64,000 nt of DNA from Sphingobacterium thalpophilum (GTDB taxonomy: Bacteria; Bacteroidota; Bacteroidia; Sphingobacteriales; Sphingobacteriaceae). Below the pieces are notes generated by a model. That model was not told the origin of the DNA. It made no database searches and saw only the letters and a list, made by a program, of their open reading frames with translations. The translations under genes and the position numbers were made by a program. The stretch is taken from positions 1,488,001 to 1,552,000 of the forward strand of contig NZ_CP151087.1 in NCBI RefSeq assembly GCF_038396785.1, in the 5' to 3' direction. The number at the start of each line of letters is the position of its first letter. Position 1 is the stretch's first letter. Of the stretch, positions 1-8,364 are shown piece after piece.

Positions 1-535
1 TAGTCTTTACCTTTTCTACTTTAGTGGCAAAAGTCCGTGTATTCCCATTGCGGATTACCTCGAGTACCAGACCAAGGTCCTGACCAAGTTCCGTGGGTGC
101 ACCTTTGACCCCTAATTTATCGGTATACCAAACTTCTATTTTATTGGAATTGATGCTCGTCTCCACTTTTTTACAGGGATAGCCCAATATTGTTTTAGTC
201 TCGTTTGTGGCGTTAAATTTTTGCTTCGAAAGCGCGAGCGAATCTTTGGTTAGAATGATTGATCCGTCTTTGAGTTTAGCAATTTTAAGTAAAGCATTGC
301 CTCCAGCACGCTCCACCACAACCCGTTCGTATGGCGGCGCCAACTGTCCATTCATTTCTTTTGCCGAACTAACAAAAGTCTCCTTTTCATTGGCATAGAC
401 TAGAATGGCATTTTGATTGGCAGCTGTATTCCCATTGAAACTTTGATTATATTGAATGACATAATTCGACAGCTTTTGCGCCTGCGAAGACAATGACAAA
501 CATAAAATAGACGTGAAAAGAATACTTTTCTTCAT
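1..535 (-). CDS. Secreted protein of the GLPGLI / PNGase-F-N-like kind, 3' truncated
   Basis: The start codon is at 535 and the frame stays open to the window edge, giving the first 178 residues. The N-terminus (MKKSILFTSILCLSLSSQAQ) is a clear Sec signal peptide ending in AQA-type cleavage. The middle contains TILGYPCKKVE followed by NKIEVWYT and a GLVLEV segment. This layout, a conserved GYxCKK stretch followed by a W-x-T strand and a GLxLE strand, is typical of Bacteroidota secreted proteins annotated GLPGLI or PNGaseF_N-domain. No enzyme activity is established for these short domains. The protein is probably periplasmic or outer-membrane associated. Family assignment is by recall of motifs only, and the missing C-terminus could carry another domain. 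Confidence 0.6.
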   Translation of the reverse strand, partial: MKKSILFTSILCLSLSSQAQKLSNYVIQYNQSFNGNTAANQNAILVYANEKETFVSSAKEMNGQLAPPYERVVVERAGGNALLKIAKLKDGSIILTKDSLALSKQKFNATNETKTILGYPCKKVETSINSNKIEVWYTDKLGVKGAPTELGQDLGLVLEVIRNGNTRTFATKVEKVKT

Positions 536-560
536 AGCATGTGTATTGGTTTAGATGCAA

Positions 561-602
561 AAATAAGAAAGGCTTTAGGAATTCCTAAAGCCTTTCTTAT
601 TT
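561..602 (-). terminator. Perfect 21-bp inverted repeat, terminator after the ubiA-family gene
   Basis: The two 21-base arms are exactly complementary (GC core GGCTTTAGGAA/TTCCTAAAGCC, AT-rich flanks). It lies just past the stop of the prenyltransferase gene at 616. T-tracts on both sides would let it work in either direction. Confidence 0.8.
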
Positions 603-615
603 TATGCTAAAACGT

Positions 616-1470
616 TTATTTGATCAACCAGATATCCAAGAGGTAAAATACTGCAAAAATCACCGAGGCATAACCATTGGTGGTCATAAAGTCGCGATTG
701 ACCCGACTTAAATTGGTCGATGAAAACAGGGTATGCTGGTAAATCAGCAACGCCCCATAAAAGACCACACCTAAATAATAAATCCAACCTACAGGCATCA
801 AAAATGCTGGTATTAAAATAAATATAAAAGAAAGCACATGCAGACATTCCGAAACGCGCATAGCTCCTTTCGTTCCTAACCACACGGGTATAGAATTCAG
901 CTGATTTGCCCGATCAAAGTCTTCGTCCTGCAAAGCGTAAATAATATCGAAGCCACTCACCCAAGTCAACACAGCGAAACCATAAAGTACCGGAACGGTC
1001 GCAAATTGTCCTGTAATAACCATATATGCGCCTATTGGAGCCAATCCCAGCCCTGCACCCAATACAAGATGGCATAAGGGCGTTATGCGCTTTGTATAGG
1101 AGTAAAAAAGCACAACAAAAAGTGCAATGGGCGACAACATAAAGCAAAGAGAATTGATAAAATACGTCGCTGCAATAAAAATCAGGCAATTTACCAGCGT
1201 AAAAACCAATGCATTTTTAGCGGAAATTTTTCCAGCAGGAATATCACGCATGGCCGTTCTTGGATTAATGGCATCAATATCTCTATCCAGATAACGATTG
1301 AATGCCATGGCAGCATTACGGGCCGTCACCATACAAACGAGCATCAAAACCAATAATTTCCACGAAAAGGCATAGTCTGTTGTGTGCAATGCCAAAAAGA
1401 AGCCAATAAAGGCAAATGGCAATGCAAATACACTATGAGCAAATAAAACTAAGGACAAGTATTTTTTCAT
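616..1470 (-). CDS. UbiA-family prenyltransferase (menaquinone or related quinone synthesis)
   Basis: This 284-residue integral membrane protein transfers a polyprenyl chain to an aromatic or similar acceptor. About eight or nine hydrophobic helices are visible. The first Asp-rich motif NRYLDRDID (near residue 58) and the second motif DEDFD (near residue 182) are the Mg-diphosphate sites of the UbiA superfamily. The length matches UbiA/MqnP proteins. Bacteroidota use menaquinone rather than ubiquinone, so a role in quinone synthesis (MqnP- or MenA-like) is more likely than 4-hydroxybenzoate prenylation, but the substrate cannot be read from sequence. It follows engB by 17 bp, so the two are probably cotranscribed from the engB promoter. 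Confidence 0.85.
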   Translation of the reverse strand: MKKYLSLVLFAHSVFALPFAFIGFFLALHTTDYAFSWKLLVLMLVCMVTARNAAMAFNRYLDRDIDAINPRTAMRDIPAGKISAKNALVFTLVNCLIFIAATYFINSLCFMLSPIALFVVLFYSYTKRITPLCHLVLGAGLGLAPIGAYMVITGQFATVPVLYGFAVLTWVSGFDIIYALQDEDFDRANQLNSIPVWLGTKGAMRVSECLHVLSFIFILIPAFLMPVGWIYYLGVVFYGALLIYQHTLFSSTNLSRVNRDFMTTNGYASVIFAVFYLLDIWLIK

Positions 1471-1487
1471 CTGAACTTAAAATGTAG

Positions 1488-2117
1488 CTAAAACTGTTCG
1501 TTTCCGTCGAGTTCAGGTCGAACAAATCGGCCATTAACTTCATCGATAGCTTCTAAAATAGGCTCATGCCCCATTTTCTTCTCCGCAGACGTTAGGAAAA
1601 TCGGCGGCACCTCCTCAAACCATTGGAGCAATGATTTTTTAAATTTCGCAATATTCGCATCGGATTTAACAGTCGATTGCTTATCGGCCTTGGTGAAAAC
1701 CAACATAAATGGCAAACCGCATTCGCCCAACCAATAGCAAAAATCAAGGTCAATCTTTTGTGGTTCATGACGGCTATCCACCAACACAAAAACACATTGC
1801 AAATTGTCCCGATGGGTAAGATATCTCCGGATGAATTTTTCCCATTCATTACGACTTGTTTTAGAGGCCTTAGCAAAACCATAACCTGGCAAATCCACCA
1901 AATACCAAGTATCGTCGATGATAAAATGATTGATCAACTGCGTCTTACCAGGTTTTTGGGAGGTTTTGGCAAGTCCTTTCTTGTTGGTCATTGCATTGAT
2001 CAACGATGATTTACCGACATTTGAACGTCCGATAAACGCATATTCCGGCAAATTGGGTGCAGGTAATTTGTCAACTCTCGTGTTACTGCACACGAATTCG
2101 GCTTTTTTCACTTCCAT
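1488..2117 (-). CDS. engB: Ribosome-biogenesis GTPase EngB/YsxC/YihA
   Basis: This 209-residue TRAFAC GTPase is required for late assembly of the large ribosomal subunit. All G motifs are visible: GRSNVGKSS (G1, about residue 30), the Thr of switch I near KPGKTQ, DLPGYGFA (G3), TKAD (G4) and TSAEK (G5). The length is normal for the family. The start at 2117 sits only 4 bases after a strong TTG-N20-TACCTTTG promoter, so the mRNA may begin at or next to the AUG. Confidence 0.96.
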   Translation of the reverse strand: MEVKKAEFVCSNTRVDKLPAPNLPEYAFIGRSNVGKSSLINAMTNKKGLAKTSQKPGKTQLINHFIIDDTWYLVDLPGYGFAKASKTSRNEWEKFIRRYLTHRDNLQCVFVLVDSRHEPQKIDLDFCYWLGECGLPFMLVFTKADKQSTVKSDANIAKFKKSLLQWFEEVPPIFLTSAEKKMGHEPILEAIDEVNGRFVRPELDGNEQF

Positions 2118-2422
2118 GGAACAAAGGTACGTTAAATGAATCCCTTTGACAAGATTTGTACCGCTTCTATTCCATAAAAAAGCTTGACTTCCGATTTTAT
2201 GGGCAGGATAATAAAATGTCCCTAATTATTTTTAACTTTCACTACAAACGAATAGTCAAACGAATAAGCGTATTCCGAAGTGGCGTTATGCATAAAATTT
2301 TTCAGGGATGCTGTAACAATTCAGCTGTACAAGATACTAACTACAAAAATAAACGTCAGTCTTTGGAAAAAAAGCAATGTTCTTAAAAACCCAAAGAACG
2401 AATAAATTAAACCTTAAAATAG
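2118..2422. other. Divergent intergenic region, no convincing gene
   Basis: This 305-bp stretch separates engB (minus) from the ABC ATPase (plus). Besides the engB promoter I see only a short inverted pair, GTTCTT (2379-2384) and AAGAAC (2394-2399), ahead of the ATPase gene. A possible 76-codon reading frame (2156-2386, plus) has no recognisable features and begins inside the engB promoter region, so I do not call it. Confidence 0.5.
2122..2152 (-). promoter_or_regulatory. Bacteroidota promoter for engB-ubiA, probably leaderless
   Basis: On the minus strand TTG (2152-2150) is followed by exactly 20 bases and TACCTTTG (2129-2122), matching the Bacteroidota consensus TTG...TAnnTTTG. The ATG of engB begins 4 bases after the box, leaving almost no 5' leader. 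Confidence 0.75.
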
Positions 2423-3358
2423 ATGTTACTCGAAATCAATCATGTCACCAAAGATTACGCCAATCACCGAGCATTGGACGATGTATCCATTCAAATCCCA
2501 AAGGGTAAGATTTTTGGGCTATTGGGGCCAAACGGGGCGGGAAAAACATCCCTGATCCGTATTATTAACCAAATTACCGCCCCCGATTCCGGCGAAATTC
2601 TGTTTAGTGGCGAACCCTTGGGCCCACAGCATATTGCACAAATCGGTTATTTACCCGAAGAGCGGGGTTTGTACAAAAAAATGAAAATCGGTGATCAAAT
2701 GTTGTATTTGGCACAGCTTAAGGGGCTTTCCAAGCGAGAAGCCTTAACACGCATCCGAGATTGGTGCCAACGCCTGGACATCACATCCTGGTTAGACAAA
2801 AAAATAGAAGATCTCAGTAAAGGGATGCAGCAAAAAGTACAATTTGTCGCTACAGTCATCCACCAACCACAATTGATTATCTTAGATGAGCCCTTTTCGG
2901 GATTTGATCCCGTAAATGCCAATATCATAAAAGAACAGATTCTCCGCTTAAATCAAGAGGGTGCGACCATTATATTTTCCACACACCGCATGGAGACTGT
3001 GGAAGAGCTTTGCGATAATATTGCCCTCATCAACCGATCAAAAAAAATACTGGATGGTTCTGTACAAGCGATTAAAAAAGAATACCGAAATCAAACCTAT
3101 CGATTGGAATACACAGCAAGCGAAGATAATTTTCTTCTGTTCGACGACGCCTTATTTGAGGTCGTCACATCAACAAAGCATGAAAAAACATACATCACTA
3201 CAATTCAGCTAAATAACAATAGCCATATCAATGATGTATTAATGCGTTTCATACCCCAAATACAGCTCAATCAACTCATTGAAATCGTTCCCTCCATGGC
3301 GGATATTTTCATCCAAAAAGTCACACAAGTCTCACCTACAGCTAACGATCATGCATAA
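2423..3358 (+). CDS. ABC transporter ATP-binding protein (NatA-like, DUF4162 tail)
   Basis: This 311-residue nucleotide-binding subunit of an ABC-2 type exporter has a Walker A GPNGAGKTS (residues 35-43), a signature LSKGMQQ (about 132), a Walker B LIILDEP (about 152) and a switch His in FSTHRM. Beyond the ~220-residue ATPase core it carries the C-terminal extension seen in NatA-type proteins (DUF4162). Its last bases overlap the start of the permease gene by 8 bp, which shows translational coupling and a two-gene operon. The family exports Na+, drugs or other small substrates; the substrate is not readable here. Confidence 0.92.
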   Translation: MLLEINHVTKDYANHRALDDVSIQIPKGKIFGLLGPNGAGKTSLIRIINQITAPDSGEILFSGEPLGPQHIAQIGYLPEERGLYKKMKIGDQMLYLAQLKGLSKREALTRIRDWCQRLDITSWLDKKIEDLSKGMQQKVQFVATVIHQPQLIILDEPFSGFDPVNANIIKEQILRLNQEGATIIFSTHRMETVEELCDNIALINRSKKILDGSVQAIKKEYRNQTYRLEYTASEDNFLLFDDALFEVVTSTKHEKTYITTIQLNNNSHINDVLMRFIPQIQLNQLIEIVPSMADIFIQKVTQVSPTANDHA

Positions 3359-4676
3359 AATATTACTTATCATCCAACGGGAATACCTATCACGTGTCAA
3401 GAAAAAATCTTTTATTGTCATGACTTTTGCCGTACCCCTGTTCTTTTTCGCACTGTATGCAGGCATGTTTTATCTGACAAAAAAGAGCTTCAAAGATTCG
3501 CACACCGAAGTCTTTATTTTAGATGAGCAAGGCGACTTTGCCAGCAAACTCCAAAGCAATAAAAATGTAAGTTATACCATATCCAAATTGGACCTCCAGG
3601 CCCAAAAAGCGCAGCTTACCCAAAGCGAAGGAAAACAGTCGATCCTTTATATTCCAAAAGATATTTTAACAAGCGAAAGAGCCGAACTGATTACCGGCGG
3701 CAAGACAAGTTTTGTCACACAGGAGATCATTAGCGGCCAGTTGGAAGAAATCATCCGTGAAAAGGAATATAAAGCCAAGGGAATCGACCTGCAGATTATC
3801 CAGTCCATTAAACCCAAAGTCACCATCGATGCAAAAGAAATAACAGCAGACGGTGAAGAAAAGAACAGCAATACAGCCATTGCAATGGGTCTTGGTGTCG
3901 CTTTGGCTATCTTAGTATACCTATCGCTGTTTCTCTATGGTGCCCAGGTAATGCGTGGTATTATCGAAGAAAAGAGCAACCGTATCATCGAAGTCATTAT
4001 TTCCTCGGTCAAACCTTTTCAGCTCATGATGGGTAAAATTGTTGGGATCGGTATGGTTGGACTGACGCAATTTGTCATGTGGCTCGTGCTTACAGGAGGC
4101 TTATTTATCACAGCAACGCTCCTATTTGTCAATCCTCAGGATATGCAGGAGGTTGCGGCAAGCCAACCTGGAGCGGGTAATATGAGTACCGTATCAAAAG
4201 CAATGGCCCAGAATGATTCTGCTTCTATCCTTACTTCGATCCAAAGCTTTAACTTCACGGAAGTCATCATTTTCTTCTTTCTGTTTTTTATTGCGGGTTA
4301 CCTCTTATATAGCGCTATTTTCGCTGCTGCTGGTTCAGCTGTCGACAATGAAACAGAGGCCAATCAGTTTTCAATGCCCATTACCATGCCTTTGCTATTG
4401 ACCTACATTCTTTCTTTTGGCGTCATTATCAATGATCCCAATGGACCGATTGCAACATGGTTAAGCTTTATTCCATTCACCTCTCCCATCGCTATGCTCG
4501 TTCGCATACCTTTTGGTGTACCCCTGTGGCAGATTCTGACCTCACTGACCTTGCTCATACTGACCTTCTTATTTGTGACCTGGGTTGCTGCCCGCATCTA
4601 TCGTGTCGGTATTTTGATCTATGGTAAAAAAGCAAGTCTCAAAGAAATCATCAAATGGTTCAATTACAAAAGCTAG
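3351..4676 (+). CDS. ABC-2 type permease (NatB/DUF-type exporter subunit)
   Basis: This 441-residue membrane subunit is paired with the ATPase upstream. I chose the ATG at 3351 (MHKILLIIQREYLSRVKKKSF) because the family begins with this amphipathic 'xxREYxxRVKKK' element and the overlap of ATGCATAA is a classic coupling; a 24-codon longer reading is possible but unlikely. One N-terminal helix is followed by a large extracytoplasmic domain (about residues 50-180) and then five or six helices in the C-terminal half, as in NatB/COG1668. The conserved EEKSNRIIEVIISSVKPFQLMMGK stretch (after the second helix) is typical of this family. Confidence 0.9.
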   Translation: MHKILLIIQREYLSRVKKKSFIVMTFAVPLFFFALYAGMFYLTKKSFKDSHTEVFILDEQGDFASKLQSNKNVSYTISKLDLQAQKAQLTQSEGKQSILYIPKDILTSERAELITGGKTSFVTQEIISGQLEEIIREKEYKAKGIDLQIIQSIKPKVTIDAKEITADGEEKNSNTAIAMGLGVALAILVYLSLFLYGAQVMRGIIEEKSNRIIEVIISSVKPFQLMMGKIVGIGMVGLTQFVMWLVLTGGLFITATLLFVNPQDMQEVAASQPGAGNMSTVSKAMAQNDSASILTSIQSFNFTEVIIFFFLFFIAGYLLYSAIFAAAGSAVDNETEANQFSMPITMPLLLTYILSFGVIINDPNGPIATWLSFIPFTSPIAMLVRIPFGVPLWQILTSLTLLILTFLFVTWVAARIYRVGILIYGKKASLKEIIKWFNYKS

Positions 4677-4715
4677 CCGTATTCTGAACCAGCTGTGCAT
4701 AACTACAGCAACATA

Positions 4716-4749
4716 AAAAGGGCCAAATTGCTTGCAATTTGGCCCTTTT
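4716..4749 (+). terminator. Terminator after the ABC exporter operon
   Basis: Perfect 16-bp arms (AAAAGGGCCAAATTGC / GCAATTTGGCCCTTTT) with a 2-base loop. It is suited to end the plus-strand exporter mRNA and, by symmetry, the minus-strand transcript from 5347. Confidence 0.85.
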
Positions 4750-4819
4750 CTTTTATATAAAAGCATCCCGATTAGGCTACGATCATAAATAGTACGATCG
4801 GCACATAAAAACAGCTCAA

Positions 4820-5347
4820 TTAATATCTTATATTCAATTTTTTAAAGACAAAATGCCACAACCATATCGGTCCCACAAGTAAAAACTGTAGAAACTGCTG
4901 TCCTGTGATTTTCGTCTTTTCCTTTCCCTTACCGATAAAAAGCGCCACAATAGCTAGCAATGCGATCCCCAAACACACCCAGATGACAGCCGGGCCACCA
5001 TTCTTTTGTGCGTATTCCAGTTGCACAATAAAGAAACTCATGCCCCCGATAGAGAATAATATCGCATAAGACAACGTTGCGGACAGCTTTAAATAATAAT
5101 AAATGACAACAGCGATGAAGAAAGACCCCCAATTCAAAAAAGTATGCCAATTGAGTTTGACCAAGAACTCGAACTGTGGAAATGGGATCATCCAGATGCA
5201 GCCCATGATACCAAAAAACAATAATGGTAAAAAGATGGCTTGAATCAGACGATTGGTCGGATCCTGAAAATTAGCATCCAGCTCCGCAAAATACTTATCT
5301 ACGGGACGTAAAGGTTCGACTTCTTGAACTTTCTTCTTTTGTTTCAT
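4820..5347 (-). CDS. Mpo1-like / DUF962 membrane protein lacking the family histidines
   Basis: This 175-residue protein has four or five hydrophobic helices. The N-terminal segment YFAELDANFQDPTNRLIQAI and the C-terminal GQQFLQFLLVGPIWLW line up with the Mpo1/DUF962 family (normally Y..H.NP.N..IH and a Q.LLVGPLF element). Yeast Mpo1 is an iron-dependent dioxygenase that shortens 2-hydroxy fatty acids. Here the positions that are histidines in Mpo1-type proteins read D/F, Q and K, so the iron site appears to be absent. An active dioxygenase is therefore doubtful. The start at 5347 lies 4 bases after a TAAATTTG box (5359-5352). Confidence 0.7.
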   Translation of the reverse strand: MKQKKKVQEVEPLRPVDKYFAELDANFQDPTNRLIQAIFLPLLFFGIMGCIWMIPFPQFEFLVKLNWHTFLNWGSFFIAVVIYYYLKLSATLSYAILFSIGGMSFFIVQLEYAQKNGGPAVIWVCLGIALLAIVALFIGKGKEKTKITGQQFLQFLLVGPIWLWHFVFKKLNIRY

Positions 5348-5351
5348 TCGG

Positions 5352-5359
5352 CAAATTTA
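5352..5359 (-). promoter_or_regulatory. -7 box TAAATTTG, DUF962-like gene
   Basis: This perfect TAnnTTTG box is 4 bases before the start codon at 5347. No good TTG is found at the usual upstream spacing, so the promoter call rests on the -7 element. Confidence 0.5.
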
Positions 5360-5488
5360 ACAAATATTGGGCATGCCTTAGGCCTTAAAGATGATAATAT
5401 TCCTTATTTTTTGGTCTGCTGCACGTCATTATACGCTTTCAGGAGACACAAACTCGCTTACTCCTATTCTATTCCGTAATATTGCAGC

Positions 5489-6139
5489 ATGAACTCTTAC
5501 AAACATATCTTATTTGATCTGGACGGAACCCTGACCGACCCCGCGGAAGGAATTACGAAATGTATTGCCTATGCCTTGGAATCAAAAGGCATCCATACAG
5601 CAGATCTGAATAGCCTCAAACCCTTGATCGGCCCGCCCCTTAAAGATTCTTTCATACACGCCTTTGGATTTGAGGAAAGCGAAGCAATTGCCTGTGTAGA
5701 AAAATATCGGGAACGCTTTTCAACCATAGGGCTGTATGAGAATATCCTGTTTGATCGCATACCTGAACTTTTAGCATTGCTGAAAACAAAAGGGTACAGC
5801 ATCTACCTTGCGACCTCCAAACCCGAAATTTTCGCCCACAAAATATTACAGCACTTTGCAATAAATACCTATTTTGATTTTGCGGGCGGAAGCGCTTTGG
5901 ACGATTCCAGACCGACCAAAACCAGTGTCATCCAATATGTCATGGAACAGGCCATGCTAACAAGTCCACAAGACTGCCTCATGATCGGAGATCGCAAACA
6001 TGATCTGATTGGTGCACGAGAAACAGGCATGGATGCTGTTGGTGTATTGTATGGCTATGGTAGCCAAGCCGAACTCGAACAGGAAGATCCGACCTATCTA
6101 TTGGCTACAGTGACAGATCTGATGGAATTTTTCCAATAA
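5489..6139 (+). CDS. HAD-superfamily phosphatase (phosphoglycolate phosphatase-like)
   Basis: This 216-residue cytoplasmic hydrolase has HAD motif I FDLDGTLTDP (residues 8-17), motif II ATSKP (about residue 110), a motif III Lys and motif IV IGDRKHD (about 167-173) with the two acidic/Mg-binding positions. A small helical cap of the C1 type lies between motifs I and II, as in Gph/PpaX/YjjG-like proteins. The substrate is not certain: phosphoglycolate, a nucleotide or another small phosphate ester. A TAATATTG box (5477-5484) ends 4 bases before the ATG. A 26-base piece of its 3' end is repeated downstream at 6166-6191. Confidence 0.85.
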   Translation: MNSYKHILFDLDGTLTDPAEGITKCIAYALESKGIHTADLNSLKPLIGPPLKDSFIHAFGFEESEAIACVEKYRERFSTIGLYENILFDRIPELLALLKTKGYSIYLATSKPEIFAHKILQHFAINTYFDFAGGSALDDSRPTKTSVIQYVMEQAMLTSPQDCLMIGDRKHDLIGARETGMDAVGVLYGYGSQAELEQEDPTYLLATVTDLMEFFQ

Positions 6140-6165
6140 TTACCGATAATAAAAAGGGTATCCAA

Positions 6166-6343
6166 AAGATCCGACCTATTTATTGGCTACAATTTGCTTC
6201 AATTTAAGTCAAATCAAATTTAACTCAAGTCAAGCCGAGCAACTCAAGTCAAGCCAAGTAACTCAAGTCAAACCGATTCAATTCAAATCAAGTAATTTGA
6301 GTCGATTCAATTTAAGTCATTTGAGTCGATTCAATTTAAGTCC
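6166..6343. repeat. Block of short direct repeats following a duplicated fragment of the HAD gene
   Basis: 6166-6191 repeats 6084-6109 (inside the HAD gene) with one mismatch in 26 bases. It is followed by three 19-base units (6222-6240, 6241-6259, 6260-6278; consensus AACTCAAGTCAAGCCNAGN) and two perfect 24-base units (6295-6318, 6319-6342; ATTTGAGTCGATTCAATTTAAGTC). The first set carries ACTCAA and the second TTGAGT, so the two halves can pair. A 61-codon frame through the block is only a by-product of the repeats. Confidence 0.85.
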
Positions 6344-6398
6344 ACCCCTTGAAGAATGGAATGGCTGAAATGATCAAGTTGGGGAAACGTGTAGCATT

Positions 6399-6442
6399 GC
6401 ATAAAAAAAGCTCCAAACATTTCGTTTGGAGCTTTTTTATGC
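6399..6442 (-). terminator. Terminator of rny
   Basis: Long near-perfect arms GCATAAAAAAAGCTCCAAAC (6399-6418) and GTTTGGAGCTTTTTTATGC (6424-6442), with a T-tract on the minus strand, 15 bp past the rny stop. Confidence 0.85.
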
Positions 6443-6456
6443 TGGATCCTTAGGAT

Positions 6457-8010
6457 CTATTTTGCGTAAGACACTGATCTTGTCTCACGAATTACAGTTA
6501 CTTTAATTTGCCCTGGATAAGTCATTTCCGTTTGAATACGGTTAGAGATATCAGCAGCTAGTATTTCCGACTGTGCATCAGACACCTTCTCACTCTCAAC
6601 GATGACACGTAGCTCACGGCCAGCTTGTATCGCGAAGGTTTTCTCAACCCCAGGATACGATAAAGCCAAATCTTCCAACTCTTTTAGGCGCTTGATATAA
6701 CTTTCCACAACCTCACGACGTGCGCCTGGGCGTGCACCAGAGATCGCGTCACAAGCCTGAACAACCGGAGATATTAAGGCAGTCATTTCGATCTCATCAT
6801 GGTGAGCACCAATTGCATTACATACATCAGGGTGTTCCTTGTATTTCTCGGCAAGTTGCATACCTAAAATAGCGTGTGGCAACTCCGGATTATCATCAGG
6901 CACTTTACCTATATCGTGTAGTAATCCAGCACGTTTCGCATGTTTAACATTCAGACCTAGTTCTGCCGCCATTGTTGCTGCAAAATTAGCTACCTCACGC
7001 GAGTGTTGTAAAAGATTCTGTCCGTAAGACGAGCGGTAACGCATGCGCCCTACCATACGAATCAATTCAGGGTGCAAACCATGGATTCCCAAATCGATCG
7101 CGGTACGTTCACCAATTTCAACGATTTCATCCTCTATTTGCGTCCGCGTCTTAGCAACAACCTCTTCAATACGAGCCGGGTGAATACGACCATCTGTTAC
7201 CAAACGGTGTAAAGCCAAACGCGCTATTTCGCGACGAACGGGATCGAAACCAGATAGGATAATTGCTTCGGGTGTATCGTCTACAATGATTTCTACGCCT
7301 GTTGCAGCTTCCAATGCACGAATATTACGACCTTCACGACCAATAATACGACCTTTGATTTCATCATTTTCGATATTGAAAATTGAAACGGTATTTTCGA
7401 TTGCAGATTCCGTAGCAGTGCGTTGGATGGTCTGAATAACAACCTTTTTCGCCTCTTTAGTCGCCGTCAATTTGGCCTCATCCACAATATCTTTGATTTG
7501 AATCATCGCTTGTGAGCGGGCTTCTTCGCGCAACGAGTCCACCAATTGATTTTTTGCTTCGTCAGCAGTTACGCCAGCGATACTTTCCAATTGCTTAATC
7601 TGTTGTAATTTGAGCGTTTCTACTTCTTCAGATTTTTTTTCATTCAGTTCAACCAATTTATCCAATTGCTTTTTCTTGGTATCCAACTCTTGCTTATCGC
7701 GATTGATGTTTTCCAGCTTTTGGTTAATTGACTGTTCTTTTTGTCTTAACGTATTTTCCTTTTGGTTGATGGTATTGTTACGTTGATTGACTTCCTTTTC
7801 GTGTTCAGATTTTAATTGAAGGAACTTTTCTTTGGCCTCTAACAGGCGTTTCTTTTTAATGTGTTCCCCTTCCTGCTCTGCATCTTTCAGTATGCTATTT
7901 ACCTTATCCTTGGCTTCCTGCTCTTGTTTTTTAAATAACAGAACCAATAGATAACGACCTATAACAACACCAACAATCAGAGAAATTATGCTATAAATTG
8001 CGATGTCCAT
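6457..8010 (-). CDS. rny: Ribonuclease Y
   Basis: This 517-residue membrane-anchored endoribonuclease initiates mRNA decay. One N-terminal helix (about residues 3-24) is followed by a long Lys/Glu-rich coiled coil to about residue 200. A KH domain with [15 protein letters not shown] comes next. The HD phosphohydrolase domain has HSREVANF and LLHDIGK as metal ligands. Length and domain order are those of RNase Y. It is the last gene downstream of the 6S-like RNA and has its own terminator. Confidence 0.97.
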   Translation of the reverse strand: MDIAIYSIISLIVGVVIGRYLLVLLFKKQEQEAKDKVNSILKDAEQEGEHIKKKRLLEAKEKFLQLKSEHEKEVNQRNNTINQKENTLRQKEQSINQKLENINRDKQELDTKKKQLDKLVELNEKKSEEVETLKLQQIKQLESIAGVTADEAKNQLVDSLREEARSQAMIQIKDIVDEAKLTATKEAKKVVIQTIQRTATESAIENTVSIFNIENDEIKGRIIGREGRNIRALEAATGVEIIVDDTPEAIILSGFDPVRREIARLALHRLVTDGRIHPARIEEVVAKTRTQIEDEIVEIGERTAIDLGIHGLHPELIRMVGRMRYRSSYGQNLLQHSREVANFAATMAAELGLNVKHAKRAGLLHDIGKVPDDNPELPHAILGMQLAEKYKEHPDVCNAIGAHHDEIEMTALISPVVQACDAISGARPGARREVVESYIKRLKELEDLALSYPGVEKTFAIQAGRELRVIVESEKVSDAQSEILAADISNRIQTEMTYPGQIKVTVIRETRSVSYAK

Positions 8011-8149
8011 GTATGTATAATTGTATTATTTATGTTTGTTTTTATTAATTATGTTCAAATTCCAGTAAAATCATCAATCAGCCTGTTCCCTTACCTTTGG
8101 TATGCGCCAACTCAGTAGCGAGCCCGATAAGTGCATCAGGACTTCATGA

Positions 8150-8340
8150 CAAAAAAAAACCGCAATTAAATTTAAACAGGTCTCATGTATTATTAAACTT
8201 CGTGATTACATAATTAGGCTTAGATTATGACCCAGATGGCTTTCGCAAAATGGCCTATATCTTTTTGCGCCTGTAATATTGAAGCGTTAAGTTTAAAATA
8301 GTGACAACCCGAATTTAATTGCGGCAAATTCGTCGTTTAA
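8150..8340 (-). ncRNA. ssrS: 6S RNA-like regulatory RNA (ssrS candidate)
   Basis: A minus-strand transcript between zapA and rny would begin near 8340, after a TATATTTA box (8352-8345), and end at a run of nine T. Its ends form a perfect 13-bp stem (8160-8172 with 8312-8324) directly followed by the T-run, so the closing stem doubles as a terminator. Inside, UUAAACUU pairs with AAGUUUAA and CGCAAAA with UUUUGCG, leaving an open central region capped by a terminal hairpin. A roughly 185-nt rod with a closed base and a central bubble is the 6S layout, in which the RNA mimics an open promoter and binds housekeeping RNA polymerase. The association with zapA supports this. No covariance search was possible. 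Confidence 0.7.
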
Positions 8341-8364
8341 GCTCTAAATATAAAGAACGTAAAT

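Noticed and set aside
2156..2386. 76-codon frame on the plus strand between engB and the ABC ATPase
   Set aside because: No recognisable features; it begins close to the engB promoter and has low-complexity, poor codon use.
6222..6342. Regularly repeated units resembling a CRISPR array
   Set aside because: The units are directly adjacent with no unique spacers, two different unit lengths occur, and no cas genes are in the window.
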